This document shows, piece after piece, positions 16,960 to 25,109 of a stretch of 64,000 bases of DNA. Each line of letters begins with the position of its first letter. Within the stretch, counting starts at the first letter, position 1. A program made the position numbers and the translations under genes. Location: NCBI RefSeq assembly GCF_003202155.1, contig NZ_QFLI01000005.1, positions 310,001-374,000 on the forward strand. Reading direction: 5' to 3'. This stretch comes from Marinifilum breve. GTDB taxonomy: Bacteria > Bacteroidota > Bacteroidia > Bacteroidales > Marinifilaceae. The notes below the pieces were generated by a model. It did no database searches. It worked only from the letters and a program-made list of their open reading frames with translations, and had not been told where the DNA came from.

Positions 16960-19344
16960 ATGCTTTGGTATCATTTGAAATTATCCGTTTTACGATTGCT
17001 TAAAAACAAAGCTTTTTCTCTGACCAATATATTTGGCCTCAGCTTTGGGATCGCCTCATTTTTTATACTGTTTATTCATGTGCAAAATGAAAAAAGCTAT
17101 GACAAACACATTGATGATCATCAGGACATCTACAGGGTAATCTCTACTCCATCACACATTGATGATTCCTGGGCTAGAAGTTTAGGCTTTATTCAAGAAG
17201 CTGCAAGCCAATTTCCTGAAGTTGAAAATGCAACACGGTTTTCCCATGCAAAGCTGGAAAATATCAAAATACACGATGAATCTGTTGCTCAAAAGGATGT
17301 TTTGTCGGTTGACACAAACTTTATGAGCATGTTTGGAATTGAAAGCCTAATTGGAAATTTAAAGGATATTTCGAAGCCTAACGTAGCTTTTATCTCTGAG
17401 CGGTTTGCAAAAAAATATTTTAAGAATGAAAATCCAATTGGTCAATACATAGAGACCGAAACATTGCGATCAAGGAAAGAACCCGGAAAATTTGAAATCG
17501 TTGGGATTATAAAAAATACGCCTATAAAAACTCATTTCAACTGTGAAATACTTCTTTCACAAAAAGGAGCACTTGAACAACGTTATGCTTCCTTATCAAC
17601 AAGAAAAATACAGTGGGTCTACAACTATTTAAAATTGAAAGAAGGAACCTCACCTACTTTCATTGCCGAAAAAATACTCACCCATTTTAACAATTCTGCT
17701 TTCAGACAATCCAGAGGTCCTAAAGATTACAAATTTAATCTTCAAAAACTGACTGACATTCATTTAAGATCGAACTGTAGGTTTGAATTAAAAGAGAGCA
17801 ATACCAAAATTAATATTGGCTTATTTACTATTGTTTCTTTCGTGATACTATTTGTATCTCTTGTAAACTTTATCAGCTTAATCACAGTTAATCTTTTCAA
17901 AAGAACAAAAGAGTTTGGTTTGAAATCCTCCATTGGAGCTCACAAAAAGCATTTGTTGTACCAGATACTAATTGAGGTATTGTTGCTTTGTTCGCTTGCT
18001 ATTTTTATTTCCTTATTTGTAATAGAGTTGATAAAACCAATTATCAGCCAGTTTTACGAAATTCAGTTTGATATTTTCTATAACGAACCTATTATCTATT
18101 TGTCCATTCTAATGATCATTTCACTTAGTGGAATCATATCTGTTTTATTTGTTCGATTATTTATTCTTAAAAATTATTCTACCAGCGAAATTATTAAAGG
18201 TTTACACCCTTTATCAGGAAAGCAATTGTTACAACCTTTAATGATATTTCAAATGCTAATTGTAATCATTTTAATTGCATCAACAATTCTTGTAAACAAA
18301 CAGATCAACTTCATATTAGACAAACCCCTTGGCTTTACAAAAGACAATATTGTGGTCATCCATCAAAAGGACTATTCTAAAGACCCAAAAGTGTTTGCCA
18401 ACGAGTTAAAAAAGAATTCTCAAATTGTTTCCGTTGGCTTTACCAGGCAATACTTTGGACATCCAACTCAAACCATTTCATTGGATGGCTTGGGAATTGA
18501 TGGAACTGCAGAAATGTCTTTAGCCAATTACGATTTTCTACAAACAATGGACATTCAGTTGGTTCACGATTACATCAACAGATCGAAAGATACCATTGAA
18601 GGAATGATTATCAACAATCATTTGTACGAAAGATTGATGGAAAAACACCAAAATATTGAAAATCTGAATGCCTACAGAGCAGGAGTTCCTTTGGAAGCAG
18701 ATCAGAGAAGGGTTGATATTATAGGAGTTGCTGAAGATTTCAATTACAGTTCGGCTCACAATCAAATAGGCGACTATGTTTTCCTAATTGGAGAGTCGCG
18801 AAGCAGAGCCAGGTTTACTCATATCAAAATTACTTCCGGAAATATCAGATCGGCAATGGATTACATTCAGGAAGAATGGCATAAACACTATCCAAACCAA
18901 GAAATGGATTATTTCTTTATGGATGAAAAAGTTGGCCAACAATACAAATCAGAAAATATACTTAGAAAAATTCTCTTGAGTTTTTCTCTCCTTGGCATCA
19001 TCATTGGAATCATGGGTATAAGTGCTCTCTCCTACTTTTCTTCGGAGCAACGTACCAAAGAAATTGGAATTCGAAAAACCAATGGAGCCAAAACTCATGA
19101 GATTATCAAAATGCTAAACAAGGATTTCCTAAGGTGGGTAATTATTGCATTTGTTTTGGCATCTCCAATTGCATGGTACGCCATGAACAAATGGCTTGAA
19201 ATCTTTGCCTATAAAACCGAGCTCAGTTGGTGGATTTTTGCCTTGGCAGGAATCATTGCCATGGGAATTGCCTTGCTAACCGTTTCATGGCAATCGTGGA
19301 GAGCGGCAAAGAGAAACCCGGTTGAGAGTTTGAGATACGAATAA
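16960..19344 (+). CDS. ABC permease 5, double FtsX/MacB_PCD type
   Basis: 794 residues with the same architecture. The N-terminal helix region (MLWYHLKLSVLRLLKNKAFS) and both periplasmic domains are distinct from the other copies. The first FtsX region has 'FGLKSSIGAHKKHLLYQI', and the C-terminal coupling motif is 'KEIGIRKTNGAKTHEIIKML', followed by the shared tail. The gene starts 15 bp after permease 4. Confidence 0.9.
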   Translation: MLWYHLKLSVLRLLKNKAFSLTNIFGLSFGIASFFILFIHVQNEKSYDKHIDDHQDIYRVISTPSHIDDSWARSLGFIQEAASQFPEVENATRFSHAKLENIKIHDESVAQKDVLSVDTNFMSMFGIESLIGNLKDISKPNVAFISERFAKKYFKNENPIGQYIETETLRSRKEPGKFEIVGIIKNTPIKTHFNCEILLSQKGALEQRYASLSTRKIQWVYNYLKLKEGTSPTFIAEKILTHFNNSAFRQSRGPKDYKFNLQKLTDIHLRSNCRFELKESNTKINIGLFTIVSFVILFVSLVNFISLITVNLFKRTKEFGLKSSIGAHKKHLLYQILIEVLLLCSLAIFISLFVIELIKPIISQFYEIQFDIFYNEPIIYLSILMIISLSGIISVLFVRLFILKNYSTSEIIKGLHPLSGKQLLQPLMIFQMLIVIILIASTILVNKQINFILDKPLGFTKDNIVVIHQKDYSKDPKVFANELKKNSQIVSVGFTRQYFGHPTQTISLDGLGIDGTAEMSLANYDFLQTMDIQLVHDYINRSKDTIEGMIINNHLYERLMEKHQNIENLNAYRAGVPLEADQRRVDIIGVAEDFNYSSAHNQIGDYVFLIGESRSRARFTHIKITSGNIRSAMDYIQEEWHKHYPNQEMDYFFMDEKVGQQYKSENILRKILLSFSLLGIIIGIMGISALSYFSSEQRTKEIGIRKTNGAKTHEIIKMLNKDFLRWVIIAFVLASPIAWYAMNKWLEIFAYKTELSWWIFALAGIIAMGIALLTVSWQSWRAAKRNPVESLRYE

Positions 19345-19372
19345 TTCATTTTCTAAGAAAAAAACATAAAGT

Positions 19373-21790
19373 ATGTATCAGTTGAAAATGGCAATTAAAT
19401 CATTAAGCAAGAATTTACTATCAAGTTTATTCTTGCTGATTTCTTTATGCATTGGTTTTGTATCCTTTGTTTTTATTGCAAGTCATGTTTCTCAAGAAAT
19501 GAGTTATGACAGAGACTTTCCACAAGCTGAAAATATATATCGCATTGCAACCAATATTTATACTTCCGGAGAACTTAAACTTACGAAACCTCTATGCGAA
19601 AGAGATATGGGTAACGAGTTAAAAAGAAATTCTCCTGAAGTTCTGGAATCAGGCTTCTTTTTCAAACCTGGTAATCTTGAATTTAAAATAAATGAACAAA
19701 TATTTAAGGATGAAAATGTTTTACATGCTTCATCAGGCATATTAAATGTCTTTTCGATTGAATTCATTTACGGATCACGCTCGAATGCTCTTAAGCGCCC
19801 ATATACTGTAATACTTTCTGAGTCATATGCCAGAAAATATTTCGGAGATGAAAATCCGGTAGGTAAAACGATATTTAAATATCCAGGTGCTAGCTATGAA
19901 ATAGAAGGGGTATACAAAGATTTACCTCAAAAATTACACTTTAAGGCCAATATGTTATTGTCTTTTCATGACAATATGCGTCTTCCTCCTCCTGCTATGG
20001 AAGCTTGGGGAGAATCTGCTTTTTATACTTATTTAAAGTTCCAAGCCAATGCTTCCATTAATGGATTCAACAAGAAGATGAATCAACTTGCATTGAGCAA
20101 AAAAAGGAATCTCGTTGAAGGTGGGGACATTCAACATACCTACTATTTGCAAGCTTTAACTGATATACATCTAAAATCACATTTAAAAGATGAACTTGCA
20201 ATAAACACCCGTGCTGATTATTTGTATGTTTTAATGGCAATTAGCCTTTTAATACTCATTGCCATTGGATTTAATTACATTCATTTCTCGCATACCAAAG
20301 CCATTAAAGATGCTAACAATTGGGGACTAAGAAAGGTGGTTGGAGCAAAAGGTCGAAGTTTAATTTCACAATCTCTGCTGGAATCATTCCTTCTGCATTT
20401 ACTTTCTTTAGTGTTGGCCATTTTTATTTGCAAGGCTCTGTCTCCTTTGGCATATTCAAATTATGGGCTTACACTTGATTTTTCAGAAGCCCCCCTGCTC
20501 TTTTGGATTATTCTACTATGCATGATACTACTAAGCACCTTAATCAATGGTATTATCACTGGCATCCTCATTAATCGATACAATAGTCTTGAATTGTTAA
20601 AATTGAAATTTAATCCACTTACTTCTAGCTTTTCTATTCAGAAACTATTTGTGGTAAGTCAATTTGTAATTGTAATAGCTATTCTGATATGTATTATGGG
20701 GATTAATAAGCAGCTGGAGTTCTTACAAGAAAAAAATATGGGAATGAATTTAAGCAATAAAATTGCTGTAACAGTTCCAAAAAACATGCGCAAATCATCC
20801 AGTAGATTTAAGAACTTCGAAACATTCGAGCAAGAGCTCCTAAGACATCCTAATGTAGAATCGATTACGCAATGCGATAAAATTCCAGGAGAATTACTTG
20901 CCTTTAATTTCACATTTAAAGAAAAAGGAAAAGATAAAAATGCGAAAGCATCCCTTATGGTAGCTGATGTCAATTACCTAAAGAATTTTGGCATTTCTCT
21001 TATTGAAGGAAGCAACTTCCCTAAAAATGCCAATAGCATTAATTCAGGATGTTTGATTAATGAAGCTTGTTTGTCTGATCTTGGATACAATCATCCTAAA
21101 GATGCCATTGGGAAAGTATTACAATTGAAAGATGAAAGTATGACGGAAGGCTTTGAGCTCGAAATTAAGGGGATTTGTTCCAATTTTAATTTTCAAAGTT
21201 TGCGAGAATTTCCAGGGCCTACTATTTTAATAAACTGGACACAAGAAATTATGTGGGGGTACTACATTGTAAAATATAAGACTCCCAATATAAAAGAAGA
21301 GATTGCCCACATTAAAAAACAAGTTGAGACTACTTTTCCAAATTACCCATTCCAATATGTAAGTCTCAAATCTTTTTACAATCGTCAGTTTATCAAGGAA
21401 TTTCAATTAATTAAAATGCTATATGCATTTGTCTACCTCGCAATTGTAATTAGTGTAATCAATCTGTTTACCATGGCGTGGATAGGCTCATTGGTTCGCA
21501 CCAAAGAGATAGGTGTTAGAAAAATAAACGGAGCCAAAACTCACGAAATCATTCTAATGCTAAACAAAGGCTTTGTTAAATGGGTGTGCATCGCATTTCT
21601 TATTGCCTGTCCTGTTGCATACTATGCTATGAATAAGTGGTTGCAAAACTTTGCCTATAAAACCGAGCTCAGTTGGTGGATTTTTGCCTTGGCAGGAATC
21701 ATTGCCATGGGAATTGCCTTGCTTACGGTTTCGTGGCAATCGTGGAGAGCAGCAAAGAGAAATCCGGTGGAAAGCTTACGTTACGAATAA
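19373..21790 (+). CDS. ABC permease 6, double FtsX/MacB_PCD type
   Basis: 805 residues, the longest copy. Eight predicted helices and two periplasmic domains; the N-terminal part is the most diverged of the set (MYQLKMAIKSLSKNLLSSLF). The C-terminal motif 'KEIGVRKINGAKTHEIILML' and the common tail are retained. It is followed 19 bp later by the first lipoprotein gene, so the lipoproteins are probably on the same transcript. Confidence 0.9.
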   Translation: MYQLKMAIKSLSKNLLSSLFLLISLCIGFVSFVFIASHVSQEMSYDRDFPQAENIYRIATNIYTSGELKLTKPLCERDMGNELKRNSPEVLESGFFFKPGNLEFKINEQIFKDENVLHASSGILNVFSIEFIYGSRSNALKRPYTVILSESYARKYFGDENPVGKTIFKYPGASYEIEGVYKDLPQKLHFKANMLLSFHDNMRLPPPAMEAWGESAFYTYLKFQANASINGFNKKMNQLALSKKRNLVEGGDIQHTYYLQALTDIHLKSHLKDELAINTRADYLYVLMAISLLILIAIGFNYIHFSHTKAIKDANNWGLRKVVGAKGRSLISQSLLESFLLHLLSLVLAIFICKALSPLAYSNYGLTLDFSEAPLLFWIILLCMILLSTLINGIITGILINRYNSLELLKLKFNPLTSSFSIQKLFVVSQFVIVIAILICIMGINKQLEFLQEKNMGMNLSNKIAVTVPKNMRKSSSRFKNFETFEQELLRHPNVESITQCDKIPGELLAFNFTFKEKGKDKNAKASLMVADVNYLKNFGISLIEGSNFPKNANSINSGCLINEACLSDLGYNHPKDAIGKVLQLKDESMTEGFELEIKGICSNFNFQSLREFPGPTILINWTQEIMWGYYIVKYKTPNIKEEIAHIKKQVETTFPNYPFQYVSLKSFYNRQFIKEFQLIKMLYAFVYLAIVISVINLFTMAWIGSLVRTKEIGVRKINGAKTHEIILMLNKGFVKWVCIAFLIACPVAYYAMNKWLQNFAYKTELSWWIFALAGIIAMGIALLTVSWQSWRAAKRNPVESLRYE

Positions 21791-21809
21791 AACAAAACAG
21801 CAATATATT

Positions 21810-23381
21810 ATGAAACTTAACCTCTTACTATCATTCTTGTTAATCATTTGTTTTTCATGCAAGAACAAAAGCATGAAGCTAAATGAAAATGATTTGGCTC
21901 AAAAAATTTTAAGTGAAGAAGAAATTTTAGCTCAAAAAGAAGAACTGCGTTTAAAAAAAGAGCAAGAATTGGCTGACTCTTTGGCAAAGTTGCCTAAAGG
22001 ATTTCTATTCGAATCGGTTAGGAAAACGGATGCTTTTAATCCTCCAATTGTGATCGACATTGCAAACCGAATGGATAGCATCAAAGAATTCAAACTTTCT
22101 GATATTGCCCAAAGTATTGAATATATTAAAATGCAGACCGTGCCAAATTCTAGTATTTCCAATAAAATGGATTATAGATACTACATGACCGATAAATACA
22201 TTGTGGCTTCTAATATTTATGGCATCCATTTGTTCAATAAGGATGGATCGTATAAAAATACAGTGGTAAAGAACGAATTAAGTGGAGTTAAATATGATAA
22301 GAAAAAAAAACAGATCTGGATGTACTATGCTAACTATACTAAGATAGGAGGTAATCCTACAGTATGGTCAAGAGGAGATAAACTATATTATAACTATCAA
22401 AATACTAATACAGGACAAAACTACATTATGGAGCTTAATTGTTCTCAGGATTTGGTTAAAATGAAACCTAATTTTAATCCAGAAGAACCAAAAGCAATTA
22501 TTGGTATGGGGAAAGTCTTATTTGATATGAACCATGGTCAAGATAAAGTCCTCAAAGCTCCTACTCCTCTTGGTGTTTTAATTACTAATCCAGAATATCT
22601 ATATGAAAGATTAGAAAATTTTAATCCCGACAATAACACCTATATAAAAACTCTTAATCAGCATGATAATTCATTAAAAATCCTCAATACTGTTAATACA
22701 GATATATTGGGTATTTTCAATTCAAAAGGAGATACTTTATCAAAATTTAAGAAACATGAACGATTAATAAATTATAAGCATAAAAACATGCGAGGATTCG
22801 ATTTTGGTCTGTCATATGAAAAACAAGGAAATTACTTCTTTCGAACTGATTATAACGACACTATCTTTAAAGTGATTCCTCCAAATATTATCCAACCAAA
22901 ATATGTATTCAATCTAGGAAAGTACAAAGTAAACAAACAAGATGCAACAACCCCTTCATTTGATCTGCACGGTAAAATGGTTCCGTATGAATGGGCTGAT
23001 GGTACCCGGTTTATCTTTATGAGTTTTTTAAAAGATAATAATCTATCACCCAAATCGATGAGAAATAAAACCACACAGCTTTATTTTGCACTATATTCTA
23101 AACAAGATAAGTCACTATTTATTGTAGAACGAGATCCGTATGACTATCAACAAAATCTTCTTGTGAATAATATAGATGGAGGTTTCCCTGTTTGGCCAAA
23201 ATCTTATATGATTAACCGAAATGGTGAAATCATGCTTGCTCTTCGTGGAAAAGATATCAAGGAAAAAGTTGCCTCTGATGAATTTAAAAATTCTAAGGCT
23301 ACCTATGAAAACAAACAGAAACTAATCGATTTGGCAGCTAATTGCAAAAATGATGACCAAGTTTTAATGCTAGTAAAATAA
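21810..23381 (+). CDS. Lipoprotein, probable 6-bladed beta-propeller (copy 1)
   Basis: 523 residues from the ATG at 21810; an upstream in-frame start at 21651 lies inside the permease gene and is rejected. A lipobox ends at C17 (LIICFSC). A charged helical or coiled-coil stretch (about 20-65) follows, rich in Glu/Lys. Then comes a beta-rich domain with a 'KEFKLSDIAQSIEYIKMQ' entry strand and a 'YIVASNIYGIHLFNKDGSY' blade, a pattern like the Bacteroidota 6-bladed beta-propeller lipoproteins (BF3164/DUF5128-like). It lies inside the permease array, so it is probably a periplasmic or surface partner of the transporters. The propeller call is by pattern; the lipoprotein call is strong. Confidence 0.75.
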   Translation: MKLNLLLSFLLIICFSCKNKSMKLNENDLAQKILSEEEILAQKEELRLKKEQELADSLAKLPKGFLFESVRKTDAFNPPIVIDIANRMDSIKEFKLSDIAQSIEYIKMQTVPNSSISNKMDYRYYMTDKYIVASNIYGIHLFNKDGSYKNTVVKNELSGVKYDKKKKQIWMYYANYTKIGGNPTVWSRGDKLYYNYQNTNTGQNYIMELNCSQDLVKMKPNFNPEEPKAIIGMGKVLFDMNHGQDKVLKAPTPLGVLITNPEYLYERLENFNPDNNTYIKTLNQHDNSLKILNTVNTDILGIFNSKGDTLSKFKKHERLINYKHKNMRGFDFGLSYEKQGNYFFRTDYNDTIFKVIPPNIIQPKYVFNLGKYKVNKQDATTPSFDLHGKMVPYEWADGTRFIFMSFLKDNNLSPKSMRNKTTQLYFALYSKQDKSLFIVERDPYDYQQNLLVNNIDGGFPVWPKSYMINRNGEIMLALRGKDIKEKVASDEFKNSKATYENKQKLIDLAANCKNDDQVLMLVK

Positions 23382-23464
23382 AACCAACTATTGATTCATG
23401 GGTAATTATCGTACATGAACCAATTGAAAATTTATGATTTAAGTAACAACACAAGAATTAAATT

Positions 23465-25003
23465 ATGAGATACTTTTTTTTAATTATCATTCCTTTGCTT
23501 ATCCTTTCGTCTTGTAAAAACAAAAGCCTGAAGTTGAATGAAAAAGATTTGGCTCAAAAAATTTTAAGTGAAGAAGAAATCTTAGCTCAAAAAGAAGAAC
23601 TACGTTTAAAAAAAGAGCAAGAATTGGCTGACTCTTTGGCAAAGTTACCAAAAGGATTTCGATTCGAATCGGTTAGAAAAACGGATGCCTCTCATCCTCC
23701 AATTGTTATCGATATTGAAAACCGAATGGATAGCATCAAAGAATTCAAACTCTCGGATGTAGCAAAAAGCATTGAATATATTAAAATGCAAAATCTGCCA
23801 GACTCAAGTATTGCAAATAATATCAATTACAAATACTACATGACAGATAAGCACATCGTAGCCTCTAATCTTTATGGCATTCATCTGTTTACAAAAAATG
23901 GGGAGTTCAAAAATACAATTGTAAAAAACCAACTAAGTGGTGTAAAGTATAAAGAGAATGAAAATCAAGTTTTAGTGTACTATTCCGAATATGCGAAAAT
24001 AGGTGGAAGTCCTAATGTTTGGTCAAGAGGAGATCAATTGTACTATAACTACAGAAATACTAATACTGGTCAAAATTACATTATGGAGGTAGATTGCTCC
24101 AAAGATTTAATCAATACTCAGTATCAGTTCGACCCTGAAAATCCATTAGCAGTTTCAGGTGCTGGTAAAGTTTTGGTTGATCTAAACAGAGGACAGAACA
24201 AACCATTCAAGGCACCCTATCCAAATGGCATGTCATCATTTTCTCCCCAAAATACATATCAGTATATTGGAATTTTCACTCCTGACCGAAACACCTATTT
24301 TTCGAGGAGAAGCAGAAAGGGGAACATGTTGGAAATTTTCAATACCAAAGGAGATACCTTAGCCGAATTTACCAAATTCGAACGCCTGGTCAATTTTAAA
24401 GCCCGTGTTATTAGAGGTTTTGATTATGGAACCCAATATGAAAAAGGTGGAAATTATTATTTCAGATCAGATTATAACGATACCATTTTCAAAGTGATAC
24501 CTCCAAACATTATAAAACCTGAATATGTAATTAAACTGGGCAAGCATAAAGTTAGTAAACAAGATGCTTCTCATCCTAAATTCGATTTAAAAGGAAAAAT
24601 TGTTCCTCAGGAATGGGCAGATGGTAAAGATTTTATCTTTATTGAATTAACAGCAGATGACAATTATTGTCCAAATTCTAGAAAAAAGAATAGTGTTCGA
24701 ATGCTATATGCCATCTACTCCAAAAAGAATCAAAAACTCAATTTCGTTAAATATGATCCATACAATTATGAGATGGATTTACTAGAAAATGATATTGATG
24801 GTGGATTTTCTGTTTGGCCTAGCTCTTACATGGTAAATCGAAAGAATAATATAATGGTTTCATTGCTGGGGAGAGATATCAAGGAAAAAGTAAATTCGGA
24901 TGAATTTAAAAATTCAACAGCTCCTGCTGCCAACAAAGAAAAGCTTATACAGTTAGCAAAAACCTGCTCCGATACCGACCAAGTGCTAATGCTGGTTAAA
25001 TAG
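23465..25003 (+). CDS. Lipoprotein, probable 6-bladed beta-propeller (copy 2)
   Basis: 512 residues, a tandem paralogue of the preceding gene. Lipobox at C17 (LLILSSC). The segment after the Cys (KNKSLKLNEKDLAQKILSEE and onward to about residue 75) is almost identical to copy 1, while the propeller domain has diverged moderately and both end in DQVLMLVK. The two genes are separated by 84 bp containing a small TTCATG/CATGAA inverted repeat. The strongly conserved charged leader suggests a shared docking site, with divergent blades for specificity (inference). Confidence 0.75.
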   Translation: MRYFFLIIIPLLILSSCKNKSLKLNEKDLAQKILSEEEILAQKEELRLKKEQELADSLAKLPKGFRFESVRKTDASHPPIVIDIENRMDSIKEFKLSDVAKSIEYIKMQNLPDSSIANNINYKYYMTDKHIVASNLYGIHLFTKNGEFKNTIVKNQLSGVKYKENENQVLVYYSEYAKIGGSPNVWSRGDQLYYNYRNTNTGQNYIMEVDCSKDLINTQYQFDPENPLAVSGAGKVLVDLNRGQNKPFKAPYPNGMSSFSPQNTYQYIGIFTPDRNTYFSRRSRKGNMLEIFNTKGDTLAEFTKFERLVNFKARVIRGFDYGTQYEKGGNYYFRSDYNDTIFKVIPPNIIKPEYVIKLGKHKVSKQDASHPKFDLKGKIVPQEWADGKDFIFIELTADDNYCPNSRKKNSVRMLYAIYSKKNQKLNFVKYDPYNYEMDLLENDIDGGFSVWPSSYMVNRKNNIMVSLLGRDIKEKVNSDEFKNSTAPAANKEKLIQLAKTCSDTDQVLMLVK

Positions 25004-25109
25004 TTTCATCAACAACACTCAAATGAAACGAGCCGAGAGAAAAAATCCTCATAAAAAGGAATGACAATATTGGCGAGTTCCATGGCAATTAAAAAGCAAA
25101 TTCAGACAT

